This document shows positions 8,942-17,443 of a stretch of 64,000 nucleotides of DNA, one piece after another. The translations under genes were made by a program, and so were the position numbers. How positions within the stretch are numbered: the stretch's first letter is position 1; every line of letters starts with the position of its first letter. The notes under the pieces are model-generated. The model saw nothing but the letters and a program-made list of their open reading frames with translations. It did no database searches and was not told where the DNA came from. The DNA comes from Streptomyces sp. TP-A0874 (GTDB lineage Bacteria; Actinomycetota; Actinomycetes; Streptomycetales; Streptomycetaceae): the NCBI RefSeq assembly GCF_001748085.1, contig NZ_BBZK01000004.1, forward strand, positions 744,001 to 808,000. The letters are read 5' to 3'.

Positions 8942-9721
8942 CTACTCCCTGTTGGGGCCCTCGAAATCCGGACTGCTGAAGTCGGGGCTCGCGTAGTCGG
9001 GGCTGGCGAAGTCGGCACTGCCGTACTCCGGCGCGCTGTAGTCGGGCGCGGTGAAGCCCGGCCGCGACCTTTGCTCCGAACTCACGTCGTGGGCCTGGTC
9101 CTCCTGGATCCGGGCACGCAGGAACGGCATCAGCCCGCGCTCCAACAACGCCTCTTCCCACGCCTCACGGGCTCGCGCCACCTCCGGGTCCCGCTCGGGG
9201 AGTCGTCCCTCGCCGGTCACCGAGCGGTTGCGGGACGCCAACACCAGCAGGGCCACGAGGCCGCCGAGCCCGGAGACCGCCGCGATGACCACTGCCGTCC
9301 ACCCCGCCGTGAGCAACTGCCCGGCGAGCGGGAGCAGTGCTCCCCCGAGCCGCAGACCGTACCCGAGCAGCAGGAGCACGGCCGCCGCTCCGGCCGCCAG
9401 GCTGGGCACCAGCACGCCGAGCACCGCGGGCCATCCACTGCTGCCTGGCCGCACCGGGGCCGCTGCCACGGACCGCAGCCCGCGGGGCCCGGCGCGACCG
9501 GTGGCCGCGGCGGAGAGCCGTCGATAGGTGTCGTACTCGGCTCGGGCGGTGGCCGCGATGTCCTCGGCCGCGGCGGAAGCCTGGCTGCGCAACCGCTCCG
9601 CGCCGGTGGTTTCGGACGTGCGCCGGAGCGCCGTCGTGATCTCCGTCGTGTTCAGCGCCCGGTTCAGGACGCGCTCGTAGGCGCCCCGGTCCTCGGCACT
9701 CACGTACTCCGGACTGTTCAT
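8942..9721 (-). CDS. Two-helix membrane protein with acidic-aromatic pentad tail, unknown function
   Basis: Start ATG at 9721 is chosen because GGGGGG lies 5 nt upstream; an in-frame GTG at 9745 has no such site. The 259-residue protein has an N-terminal helical, Ala/Arg-rich cytoplasmic part with heptad-like spacing, two membrane segments at about residues 110-135 and 145-175, and a soluble tail. The last 35 residues are an imperfect five-residue repeat (PDYSA, PEYGS, ADFAS, PDYAS, PDFSS, PDFEG), a low-complexity acidic-aromatic tail that could be a docking or phase-forming segment. No family is recognised. It is followed on the same strand by nothing and preceded by terD 72 bp away. Confidence 0.7.
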   Translation of the reverse strand: MNSPEYVSAEDRGAYERVLNRALNTTEITTALRRTSETTGAERLRSQASAAAEDIAATARAEYDTYRRLSAAATGRAGPRGLRSVAAAPVRPGSSGWPAVLGVLVPSLAAGAAAVLLLLGYGLRLGGALLPLAGQLLTAGWTAVVIAAVSGLGGLVALLVLASRNRSVTGEGRLPERDPEVARAREAWEEALLERGLMPFLRARIQEDQAHDVSSEQRSRPGFTAPDYSAPEYGSADFASPDYASPDFSSPDFEGPNRE

Positions 9722-9793
9722 TAGTTCCCCCCGCTCAAAACTCACCCTGGTTCATCCGTTTCCCCTGCCCGCCCTCGGCCCTCGTATCCGAGG

Positions 9794-10375
9794 TCAGGGA
9801 CCGACGGCCACGCCGTGCTCCGCCGCGATACCGGCCAGACCCCCCTCACAACCCCTGCCGATGGCCCGGAACTTCCACTCCCCGGTGCGCCGGTAGAGGG
9901 CACCGAAGACCATCGCGGTCTCCCCGGCGGCGTCGCAGGAGAGTTCGTATCGGCACATCTCTCGGCCCGTGAGGTTGTCCACCACGCGGATGAATGCCTC
10001 CTCGACCTGACCGAAGTCCTGCCCCCGCCGCTCTGCGTCGTGGATGGAGACGGCGAAGACCACCTGCGAGACCCTCCCGCCGAGCCGATCCAGGTCGACG
10101 AGGATCTGCTCGTCGTCGCCTTCGCCCTCGCCGGTGAGGTTGTCACCGGTGTGCCGCACCGCTCCGTCGGGACTGGCCAGGCAGTTGTAGAAGACGAAGT
10201 GTCCGTTGGAGAGGACCTTCATGTCCGGACCGCAGACGAGCGCGGACGCGTCGAGGTCGAAGTCCGCGCCGTCGGTGGACCGGGCGTCCCAGCCGAGACC
10301 GACGGTTACGTCCGCGAGCGGAGTGCCGTCCTGGTTCAGCACGACGTTCTGGCCCTTGGCGAGGCTCACGCCCAT
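9794..10375 (-). CDS. terD: TerD family stress protein
   Basis: The 193-residue protein starting 'MGVSLAKGQNVVLNQDG' has normal TerD length; codons upstream of this ATG are not family-like. 'VGLGWDARSTDGADFDLDAS' carries the acidic Ca2+-binding residues of the TerD fold, followed by 'FYNCLASPDGAVRHTGDNLTG' and the 'DEQILVDL' strand, all conserved. TerD proteins bind calcium and are linked to tellurite resistance, phage resistance and sporulation stress in streptomycetes. It stands alone with no other ter genes in the window. An upstream promoter carries an ATTGCGCAAT palindrome between -35 and -10. Confidence 0.93.
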   Translation of the reverse strand: MGVSLAKGQNVVLNQDGTPLADVTVGLGWDARSTDGADFDLDASALVCGPDMKVLSNGHFVFYNCLASPDGAVRHTGDNLTGEGEGDDEQILVDLDRLGGRVSQVVFAVSIHDAERRGQDFGQVEEAFIRVVDNLTGREMCRYELSCDAAGETAMVFGALYRRTGEWKFRAIGRGCEGGLAGIAAEHGVAVGP

Positions 10376-10468
10376 GTGGCTTCTTCTCCTTGCGGTGCTA
10401 CCTGTGCGCTGGGGGAGCGGGCGGCGCGGCCGGCCGTCCCACCCCCCTGCTCCAACGTGACAGGCAGC

Positions 10469-10499
10469 ATTATCATTCACAGATTGCGCAATACCTCAA
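10469..10499 (-). promoter_or_regulatory. Candidate terD promoter with palindromic operator in the spacer
   Basis: On the minus strand TTGAGG (10499-10494) and TGATAAT (10475-10469) are separated by 18 bp. The spacer contains the perfect 10-bp palindrome ATTGCGCAAT (10483-10492). A TTGCGCAA core also sits between promoter-like hexamers upstream of tatA at 12991-12998. A MarR-like or similar dimeric repressor binding both is possible. Confidence 0.45.
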
Positions 10500-10608
10500 G
10501 TATCAGCCGCGAAGGACCGGGCGAGGCGCCAACGGCCGACAGGTGTCATCGAGCGGTGGACGGAACGGCCCCCGCGGCAAGCGGGAAGCCCCCGTGGAGG
10601 GATGGCGG

Positions 10609-11454
10609 TCAGGGACGGGCGCGGCGCACGTCGATATTTCCCCAAGCAGTCCGGGCGCGAACCCTGACGGCCCCCTCGTCCTGCCCCGGGGCCTCGGACG
10701 CGGCAAGGGTGTTGCGCACCTGCCCCCGGCTGGACTTGGCATCGAGCCAGGCCGCGACGCCCTCCCTGACGCCGATCTCGATGGAGCCGTTCGAGGTGTT
10801 CAACTGGACCTCCCCCCTCGCGACTTCGGCGACGCGCAGATGTCCGTTGGTCGTGGTGGCGATGACCGACGCCTCGGCGCACGCGACGTCGATGCCGCCG
10901 TTGGCGCTGCTCACCCGCAGCTCCCCGGTCACGGCCCCGACGGTCATGGTGCCGTGCGAGTTCTTCAGGACGGCGGGGCCGTCGACGACCCCCACGCGCA
11001 CGTTGCCGGTGCTGGCGGTGATCTCCGCCGGGCCTTCGACCCGGTCGATGCTGCTTGAGCCGTGCATCGCTTTCAGTTGCAGCGGGCCGGTGGTGTCGAG
11101 GCGGACGTCACCGGCCGGGATCTTCACCCGGACCTCGCCGAGTACGCCCTCGCCGAGCACCTGGGCCCAGGCGCCGGTCATGTCGACGTGTGAGCCCGCG
11201 GGCAGTTCGACGGTCACGTCGACGGTGCCGGTCCGCCCGATGAGGTTGCGCTGTTTGGGCGTCCTGACGGTCAGGACGCCGTCCGCGTAGCCGACCTCGG
11301 TCTGCTCGGCCGCCCGCAGGTCCTGGTCCCTTTTCGGGTCGCGGGGCCGCACCTCGACGACCGTGTCCAGGCGGTCGCCCGCGACGAACCGGACGGAACC
11401 GGCGGACACGTGTGCGGTCACCGAGACGGGTTCGGGAGTGTCGAAAGAAGGCAT
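10609..11454 (-). CDS. DUF4097 family beta-helix protein
   Basis: A 281-residue protein from an ATG at 11454 with AGAGGA about 9 nt upstream. It is made of repeating short beta strands with Gly/Asn turns ('GDVRLDTTGPLQLKAMHG', 'GELRVSSANGGIDVAC', 'ATTTNGHLRVAEV'), the pattern of the DUF4097 (adhesin-like right-handed beta-helix) family. There is no signal peptide or membrane helix, so it is probably cytoplasmic. Function unknown in the family. It lies between terD and a ribbon-helix-helix gene, all on the minus strand; a 340-bp leader separates it from the latter, so it probably has its own promoter. Confidence 0.85.
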   Translation of the reverse strand: MPSFDTPEPVSVTAHVSAGSVRFVAGDRLDTVVEVRPRDPKRDQDLRAAEQTEVGYADGVLTVRTPKQRNLIGRTGTVDVTVELPAGSHVDMTGAWAQVLGEGVLGEVRVKIPAGDVRLDTTGPLQLKAMHGSSSIDRVEGPAEITASTGNVRVGVVDGPAVLKNSHGTMTVGAVTGELRVSSANGGIDVACAEASVIATTTNGHLRVAEVARGEVQLNTSNGSIEIGVREGVAAWLDAKSSRGQVRNTLAASEAPGQDEGAVRVRARTAWGNIDVRRARP

Positions 11455-11793
11455 GGCTGTACCGTCCTCTTGGGTCTTGGGGCTTGAGTCCGGGTCCGCC
11501 CCGGTGGGACGCGAGGTGGACCGCGGGTGAAGGTGAAGCGGACTGGCGCTGCGCCGTCTCGTTCGGGTCTCCGTGGATCAGGCCGAGGCGTCTGACGATG
11601 AGGGCGCCTCCGACGCCCGTTCAGGACGGTGGGCAGCACCGCGAGGCGCCGGGTCCGGCTCGCACTCGGTCGCACTCGCGCACCGCGGTGACGCAGCGCG
11701 CTGCCGTCGCCCGAAGATCCACCAGGAGAGGACCTGAGCGCTGTCCCCGCGATCCCCGGCGGGCGCACGGCACCAGGGACCACGGGGCAGCGC
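11455..11793 (-). other. Gene-free stretch upstream of the DUF4097 gene
   Basis: No reading frame here shows convincing coding character on either strand. It should hold the DUF4097 promoter, but no clear -35/-10 pair or palindrome was seen. Confidence 0.5.
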
Positions 11794-12312
11794 TCAGCGC
11801 ACCCAGCCCGTGAAGCTCTGCCCGAAGGCGCGGGCCTGCTCGGTCACACGCGGTCGTGTGCCGCCGCCGACCGCGGCCGACACGGCCCGCACCAGCCACG
11901 CGTTGACCGACAGGCCCTCACGGCTCGCGGCCTCCTCGGCGCGCGTCTTGAGGTGGGCCGGCAGGCGCAGATTGACGCGGGCGGTGCCGCCCTCGCCCCC
12001 GTCAGCGGGTGCCTGCGCCTTGAGCGGCTCGACGGGTTCGGCCGGCTGCTCCATGGGGCCACCGTCGGCGGGCGGCGGGGTCACCACGAAGTCGGGGTCC
12101 AGACCCCGCAGCCGCACATCCACCGAGCCGGGGGCGAGTTCGCGGGTGATCTCGTCCATCGCGGCGGAGAGCACATGGAGCATGGCCAGGCGGGTCGCCG
12201 ACTCCAGCGGAGCGGTGAGCCGATCGGCCAGTTCGCGGGCTTCCTCCCCGCCGGCTTCGGCGGCCACCGCGAGTTCACGGCGGAGAGTTTCGACATACGG
12301 CGTGAGGTCCAT
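11794..12312 (-). CDS. Ribbon-helix-helix (HicB/Arc-type) antitoxin-like protein
   Basis: A 172-residue protein with an ATG at 12312. The N-terminal two thirds are helical and acidic; residues about 110-150 ('ARVNLRLPAHLKTRAEEAASREGLSVNAWLVRAVSAAV') contain the strand-helix-helix of the RHH fold as in HicB C-termini. No HicA-like toxin gene is adjacent. The start codon overlaps the first of a set of 10-bp palindromes, so the mRNA is probably leaderless and autoregulated. It could be an orphan antitoxin or a stand-alone transcription factor. Confidence 0.75.
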   Translation of the reverse strand: MDLTPYVETLRRELAVAAEAGGEEARELADRLTAPLESATRLAMLHVLSAAMDEITRELAPGSVDVRLRGLDPDFVVTPPPADGGPMEQPAEPVEPLKAQAPADGGEGGTARVNLRLPAHLKTRAEEAASREGLSVNAWLVRAVSAAVGGGTRPRVTEQARAFGQSFTGWVR

Positions 12313-12342
12313 AGCGCTATGGTGGCACCACTATGGCGCCAT
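12311..12342. promoter_or_regulatory. Tandem palindromic operators over the RHH gene start
   Basis: ATAGCGCTAT (12311-12320) and ATGGCGCCAT (12333-12342) are each perfect 10-bp palindromes whose starts are 22 bp apart, about two helical turns. Between them GGTG-G-CACC (12321-12329) is a third, odd-centred inverted repeat. The first includes the start codon region of the RHH gene. RHH dimers typically bind such phased short palindromes cooperatively. Confidence 0.6.
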
Positions 12343-12480
12343 CCGCAAGGGCCAGACCCGAACCACTGGCACCCTTCTCCGAACCACCACCCAACCTGTA
12401 ACGATGCGGTTTAAATAATCCCCACGCCAGCGCCTTGCCCACCCGCGTAACCGAACCCGGCGGCAGCTACGGAAAGAGAA

Positions 12481-12519
12481 GACGCCACTGAAGTGCCACT
12501 CCTGGCACATCATGGCGTC
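12481..12519. terminator. Nested hairpin downstream of tatA
   Basis: GACGCCA pairs with TGGCGTC (12481-12487 / 12513-12519) around an inner perfect stem GTGCCA / TGGCAC (12493-12498 / 12503-12508) with a CTCC loop, leaving an asymmetric internal loop. It lies about 110 bp beyond the tatA stop in a 315-bp gene-free gap (12313-12627) that otherwise holds only the RHH operators and an AT-rich patch near 12410. Confidence 0.5.
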
Positions 12520-12627
12520 ACCCAGCACCACAGGAGGCGACTCCCGCACCGGACCTCGACCCAGCCACCATCCGAGATCGACCGTCACGACTTCCCACCA
12601 CCCGGCGAGGTCGCCCCGGCGGCGGCC

Positions 12628-12909
12628 TCACCCGCCGCCCGCACCCGCCCCTCCCCCCTCGGACCCGCCGCGGCTCAGGCGCGGGTTCTCCCGCTCCCCC
12701 GACTCGGGACCCGACTCGTATCCGGGCTGCTCGGTCGAGGCCGAATGCGGCGCGTCCTCGTCCTTCATCGCCTTGGCCTCACTCTTGAGGATCCGCAGCG
12801 ACTTGCCCAGCGCACGGGCGCTGTCCGGCAACTTCTTGGATCCGAACAGCACCACCATGACGAGCACGACGATCAGCAGGTGCCAGGGCTGCAGAGCGTT
12901 GCGGAGCAT
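12628..12909 (-). CDS. tatA: Sec-independent translocase subunit TatA
   Basis: A 93-residue protein '[23 protein letters not shown]' with a single N-terminal membrane helix, the conserved '[17 protein letters not shown]' hinge and amphipathic helix, then an acidic, Ser/Gly-rich tail. This is diagnostic for TatA/TatE, which forms the pore of the twin-arginine pathway with TatC. No tatC is present in the window, so it is either a distant main copy or a second TatA. The ATG at 12909 was chosen for the family N-terminus; the Shine-Dalgarno match (AAGG) is somewhat far. An in-frame GTG at 12942 is less likely. Confidence 0.92.
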   Translation of the reverse strand: MLRNALQPWHLLIVVLVMVVLFGSKKLPDSARALGKSLRILKSEAKAMKDEDAPHSASTEQPGYESGPESGERENPRLSRGGSEGGGAGAGGG

Positions 12910-12981
12910 GATCGACCGACCTTTCCTTGTCGGGCCTGTCACCGGACCGCCGGCCCCGGAGGCCTCGCCGCCCGGACGAGA

Positions 12982-13010
12982 ATTGCTATATTGCGCAACT
13001 ATACAACCAA
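12982..13010 (-). promoter_or_regulatory. Candidate tatA promoter with TTGCGCAA core
   Basis: Minus-strand TTGGTT (13010-13005) and TAGCAA (12988-12983) are 16 bp apart, with the palindrome TTGCGCAA (12991-12998) in the spacer. The patch is strikingly AT-rich for this genome and lies between divergent tatA and the LCP gene, so it may serve both. Confidence 0.4.
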
Positions 13011-13061
13011 GGTGTGAGGCGCCCCCTCCCCTTCGAGACCACGCTCAGCGAAGGCGCACAC

Positions 13062-14567
13062 ATGACAGGCAGCCAACAGCCGGCGTCCGCCCGCCACCCG
13101 GGCGGTGGGAAGACCCGTAGCCGGCGGCGGAGGCGCAGCCGCGGGCGGACCGCCGCGGCGATAGCGATATCGACCACCGTGCTTCTCACCGCGGGCGTCG
13201 GCTGGGTCTACCTCCGGCTCAACGGCAACATCACGACGTTCGACGCCGACGGGATCAGCGGCGACCGCCCGCCGAGCGGCGAGGGCGGCCAGAACGTCCT
13301 GGTCATCGGATCGGACTCGCGCTCCGGCGGCAACGGCGAACTGGGCGGCGGCGACGGTGACGTGGGCCGCTCCGACACCGCGTTCCTGCTGCACGTCCAC
13401 GGGGACCGCAAGCACGCCGTCGCCGTGTCGATCCCACGGGACACCCTGGTGGACATCCCCAGGTGCGCGCTTCCGGACGGCACCTGGAGCGAGCCGCAGA
13501 CGGCCGCCATGTTCAACTCCGCGTTCTCGGTGGGGCTCACGCCCGAGGGCAACCCGGCCTGCACCCAGAACACCGTCGAGCAGCTGACCGGTCTGCGCGT
13601 CGACCACACCGTCGTCGTCGACTTCGAGGGTTTCGCGGAGATGACGTCGGCGGTCGGTGACGTGCCCGTCTGCCTGCCCCAGGACGTCTACGAGGGCGAT
13701 ATCAACCCCAACCTGGGCTCGCGCGGCCAGCGCGTCTTCAAGAAGGGGCAGCAGTCGGTCTCGGGGCAGAAGGCGCTGGACTACGTGCGAGTGCGGTACG
13801 GCATCGGCGACGGCTCCGACATCGGCCGGATCCAGCGCCAGCAGGCCTTCGTCGCCAGTCTGGTCAAGAAGATCAAGTCGCAGGGGTTCAACCCGACCAC
13901 CCTGCTGCCGCTCGCCGACGCCGCCACCCGGTCCCTCACCGTCGACCCGGGGCTCGGCTCCGCCGACAAGCTACTCTCCTTCGCGATGTCGCTGAAGGAA
14001 ATCGACCTGCACGACACCAAGTTCGTCACCGTCCCCTGGCGCTACCGGGGCGCCCGGGTGGAGATCGTCCAGCCCGAGGCCGACGCATTGTGGGCGGCCC
14101 TCAAGGCCGACCGGACCATCGACGGCGAGGACGCCAGGGGCGGGAACGCCAAGTCGCCCGACCCTTCCGTCTCCGCCCCGGTCTCGGGTGAGGGCGTCGA
14201 GGTATCCGTCCACAACGGCACCATGGTCGAGGGGCTGGCCGGCCGCGCCGCCGAGGAGCTGCGGGGGTCCGGATTCTCCGTCAGCGGCACCGGGAACGCC
14301 GCCTCCCAGGACCACACCGACACTCTGATCGAGCACGGCCCGGGCGAGCAGGAGCGGGCGGAGTCCGTGGCCCGACTCTTCCCCGGTGCGCGACTGAGGC
14401 AGACCGCCGCCCCCGGGATCACCGTCACCGTGGGGTCGGCCTACGCGGACTCTCCCGCCACCGGCGGCACCGCCCCGGGCACGGCGGCACCCGACGACCC
14501 GTCAGGCAGCTCCGGCGGAGTCCGCTCCGCCGACGACGACCTGTGCTCCGACATCTCGTACGGCTGA
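13062..14567 (+). CDS. LytR-CpsA-Psr (LCP) family cell-wall glycopolymer ligase
   Basis: A 501-residue protein from ATG 13062 with GAAGG upstream. It has a basic cytoplasmic N-terminus, one membrane helix at about residues 30-52, and an extracellular LCP domain: 'NVLVIGSDSRSG', 'RSDTAFLLHVHG', 'VSIPRDTLVDIP', 'DYVRVRYGIGDGSDIGRIQRQQ' carry the Asp and Arg residues that bind Mg2+-pyrophosphate and lipid. A C-terminal LytR_C domain ('VEVSVHNGTMVEGLAGRAAEEL') follows, then an acidic tail. LCP enzymes move teichoic acid or other glycopolymers from lipid carrier to peptidoglycan. It is divergent from tatA and convergent with the P-ATPase gene. Confidence 0.92.
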   Translation: MTGSQQPASARHPGGGKTRSRRRRRSRGRTAAAIAISTTVLLTAGVGWVYLRLNGNITTFDADGISGDRPPSGEGGQNVLVIGSDSRSGGNGELGGGDGDVGRSDTAFLLHVHGDRKHAVAVSIPRDTLVDIPRCALPDGTWSEPQTAAMFNSAFSVGLTPEGNPACTQNTVEQLTGLRVDHTVVVDFEGFAEMTSAVGDVPVCLPQDVYEGDINPNLGSRGQRVFKKGQQSVSGQKALDYVRVRYGIGDGSDIGRIQRQQAFVASLVKKIKSQGFNPTTLLPLADAATRSLTVDPGLGSADKLLSFAMSLKEIDLHDTKFVTVPWRYRGARVEIVQPEADALWAALKADRTIDGEDARGGNAKSPDPSVSAPVSGEGVEVSVHNGTMVEGLAGRAAEELRGSGFSVSGTGNAASQDHTDTLIEHGPGEQERAESVARLFPGARLRQTAAPGITVTVGSAYADSPATGGTAPGTAAPDDPSGSSGGVRSADDDLCSDISYG

Positions 14568-14650
14568 GGTGGCGTACCCCGAGCAAGCACCGCAGCCGCC
14601 CGTGCCCGAGCGGGACCCCGGCTCCCCACCGCCGCTGCGGTCACCCCGGC

Positions 14651-14671
14651 CGGACCGCCCCGGCCGGTCCG
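14651..14671. terminator. Hairpin between convergent LCP and P-ATPase genes
   Basis: CGGACCG and CGGTCCG form a perfect 7-bp stem around a 7-nt loop. It sits immediately before the minus-strand P-ATPase stop codon and 84 bp after the LCP stop. Confidence 0.45.
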
Positions 14672-17443
14672 CTACCTGCGCTCCGGGCGGTGCTCGTCGT
14701 AGTGCGCCTTCGCCGCGGCCAGGCCGACTCCGTACAGCGCGAGGACCACCGCGAGCAGCAGGTAGTAGACGGGCGGGAGAGCCACCAGACCCAAGGACGC
14801 ACCGAGCGGGGAGAGCGGCAGCAGGATGCCGATGGCGGCGAGCGCGGCGGCGGCGAGCCCGATCACGCTCGGCCTCCGGCCCTCGGCCGTACGGCGACCG
14901 GCCCGCAGCAGGAGCATCACCAACGCCTGGGTGAGCAGGTTCTCGGTGAACCAGCCGGCGTGGAAGACCGCCTCGCCGCCCGGCTCGGCCGCTCCCCGGA
15001 CGGCGAGCACCAGGACCGCGAAGGTGGCGAGGTCGGCGGCGGCGTTGATGATGCCGAAACGGGTGATGAAGCGGACGAAGTCCGCCGGCCGCAGCCGGGA
15101 GGGGGCGCGGAGCGCGGCTGGGGCGGGACGGTCGTAGGCGAGGGCGAGTTGGGCGGCGTCGAAACAGAGGTTCTGCACCAGGACCTGCGCGGGGAGCATC
15201 GGCAGGAAGGGCAGCAGCAGTCCGGCCGCCAGCATCGCGATGACGTTTCCCAGGTTGGAGGAGAGCGTGATGCGCAGATAGGAGACGATGTTGCCGGTGC
15301 TCCGACGCCCGGTCGCTATCGCATGGTCGATCGCGGTGAGGTCCTTCGCCGCCAGGACGATGTCGGCCGCCTCCCGGGACACGTCCACTCCGTCCCGTGG
15401 GCAGATCCCGACGTCGGCGGCGTGCAGCGCCGGCAGGTCATTGATGCCGTCGCCGAGGAAGCCCGTGGTGTGCCCGCCCGCGCGCAGTGCGCTGACGACA
15501 CGCGCCTTGTGCTCGGGGCCGCACCGCGCGAAGACGGAGCCGCGTTCGGCCAGTTCGACCAGTTCGGTGTCGGTCAGGCCGTCGAGCCGGTCGGCGGTGA
15601 CCACCGGCCCGGGATCGAGGCCCAGTTCCTGGCAGACCCGCGCGGCCGTGCCCGGATGGTCGCCGGTGAGCACCTTGACGGTGACTCCGCTGCGGGCGAG
15701 TGCGGCCAGCGCCTCGGCCGCGCTCTCCACGGTCGCGTCGCGCAGCCCCAGGAAACCGATGAACGTCAGTCCGCGCTCGTCGGCGGGCGTGTACGAGCCG
15801 AGGCAGGCCGGGCGCTCGGCGAGCGCGACCGCGAGGAGACGCAGCCCGCCGGCCGCCTCCCGCTGGGCCGTACGGCAGAGGCGTTCCCGCGCGGCGGTGT
15901 CCATCTCCTCGTCGCGGCCGCCGCTCCGCAGCCGGGCGCACCGCTCCAGCACGTCCTCGACGGCGCCCTTGACGACCAGCGTGTGTACCCCCGCACGGTC
16001 CGTTCTGCCCACCACCGCCGTCGCGATCCGGCGCGCGGGGGCGAAGGGCAGCGCGGCCACGCCGTCGTACTCCAGCAGGTCGCCGCCGTGAGCCCGGGCG
16101 GAGTCGCCGGCCGCGGCGGCATCCAGGATCGCCTCGTCCAGGGCGTCCGGAGTGGGTACGTCCGCGAGCTGGAGCGTCCAGAGGCTGTTGACGGCTGCCC
16201 AGTGCAGCACCTCGGGGGCGTCGTCGCCCGCCGCGTCGAAACAGCGGTCGAGGACGGGACGGTCCTGGGTGAGGGTCCCGGTCTTGTCCACACAGAGGAT
16301 GTCGACCGCGCCCAGGTCGTGCAGCGCGGGCAGCCGCTTGACGATCACCTCCCGGCTCCGGGCGAGCAGCGCGGCGCCCCGGGCCAGCGTGGTGGTGACG
16401 ATGACCGGCAGCATCTCGGGGGTGAGAGCGACGGCCACCGCGACGGCGAACGGCAGCATCTCCAGACCCCGCCCGCGCAACGCCGCGTTGGCCACGAGCA
16501 CCAGCGGCGGGGTCACCACCATGAACCGGATCAGGATCCAGGAGATCCCCTGTACCGAGCGGTCGAACGCGGTGTCGCGCCGCTGCCGCCGCCGGCCGGG
16601 GTGCGCGGCCGCGAGTCGGGTACGGCCACCGGTGGCCACGACGACGGCGGTTCCGCTGCCGGAGACCACACTGCTGCCCTGGAAGCACAGGTGTGGTTGC
16701 CCGAACAACGCCGTTTCCGGGTCTCCGGGCCCGTCGAGCGGGTGCTTGGGCACGGGCGCGGACTCCCCCGTGAGCGCCGCCTGATGCACGGTGAGCCCGG
16801 AGGCGCGGAGCAGCCGCACATCCGCCGGCACCAGGTCACCCGGGCCGAGCCGGATCACATCGCCCGGTACCAGCTGGTCGACGGGGATCTCCCGGGGCAC
16901 CGGAGCCGATCCGGGGGCCGTCCGCCGCTGCACGGTCGCCGTGGTGGCGACCAGTTCGCGCAGCGCCTCCATGGACCGGTCGGCCCGGTACTCGCCCCGG
17001 CACCGGAGAACACAGCCGACGACGACCAGCACCGTGGTGACACAGGCGGTACCCCAGGCGGCGACGGCCGCGGACACCAGGCCGAGGCAGAGCAGCACCA
17101 TCGTGAACGGGTCCCGCAGGCTCCAGAGGAAGCGCCGCGGCCAGGAGACGGGGCGCTGCCCGGCGAGGACGTTCTCGCCGTACCGGACCAGGCGTTCCTC
17201 GGCCTGCGACTCGGTCAGCCCCCGCGGCCCGCTGTCCAGCCGTCGCAGCACTTCCAGCGGTGTGAGCCCGGTCAGCTCGGATACGGCGTCCCCCTCCGGG
17301 GACCCCGGCCCTGGAAGGACTTCGGCCGCCCGGGAGCCACGAGCCGGGCTGCCCGAGGCGGCGGTTCTCCGGGTCCGGGGCTCCGCGGCGGACTCAGGAG
17401 CCCAGAGCACGCGCGCGTCCCGGTGCGGTCGCGTCCCCGGCAC
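14672..17443 (-). CDS. P-type cation ATPase, Mg2+-transporter (MgtA/MgtB) type
   Basis: About 920 residues with the full P-type set: an N-terminal cation-ATPase domain ('GLTESQAEERLVRYGENVLAG'), actuator 'LTGESAPVPKHPL', phosphorylation motif 'DKTGTLTQDRP', 'VKVLTGDHPGTAARVCQELG', hinge 'GDGINDLPALHAADVGI', and C-terminal membrane helices. 'SSNLGNVIAMLAAGLLLPFLPMLPAQ' is typical of type IIIB Mg2+ ATPases, which mediate Mg2+ influx. The start is uncertain: GTG at 17443 overlaps the ArsR gene by 50 bp and GTG at 17410 is an alternative; neither has a strong ribosome site, so translation may be coupled to the ArsR gene. Confidence 0.88.
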   Translation of the reverse strand: MPGTRPHRDARVLWAPESAAEPRTRRTAASGSPARGSRAAEVLPGPGSPEGDAVSELTGLTPLEVLRRLDSGPRGLTESQAEERLVRYGENVLAGQRPVSWPRRFLWSLRDPFTMVLLCLGLVSAAVAAWGTACVTTVLVVVGCVLRCRGEYRADRSMEALRELVATTATVQRRTAPGSAPVPREIPVDQLVPGDVIRLGPGDLVPADVRLLRASGLTVHQAALTGESAPVPKHPLDGPGDPETALFGQPHLCFQGSSVVSGSGTAVVVATGGRTRLAAAHPGRRRQRRDTAFDRSVQGISWILIRFMVVTPPLVLVANAALRGRGLEMLPFAVAVAVALTPEMLPVIVTTTLARGAALLARSREVIVKRLPALHDLGAVDILCVDKTGTLTQDRPVLDRCFDAAGDDAPEVLHWAAVNSLWTLQLADVPTPDALDEAILDAAAAGDSARAHGGDLLEYDGVAALPFAPARRIATAVVGRTDRAGVHTLVVKGAVEDVLERCARLRSGGRDEEMDTAARERLCRTAQREAAGGLRLLAVALAERPACLGSYTPADERGLTFIGFLGLRDATVESAAEALAALARSGVTVKVLTGDHPGTAARVCQELGLDPGPVVTADRLDGLTDTELVELAERGSVFARCGPEHKARVVSALRAGGHTTGFLGDGINDLPALHAADVGICPRDGVDVSREAADIVLAAKDLTAIDHAIATGRRSTGNIVSYLRITLSSNLGNVIAMLAAGLLLPFLPMLPAQVLVQNLCFDAAQLALAYDRPAPAALRAPSRLRPADFVRFITRFGIINAAADLATFAVLVLAVRGAAEPGGEAVFHAGWFTENLLTQALVMLLLRAGRRTAEGRRPSVIGLAAAALAAIGILLPLSPLGASLGLVALPPVYYLLLAVVLALYGVGLAAAKAHYDEHRPERR

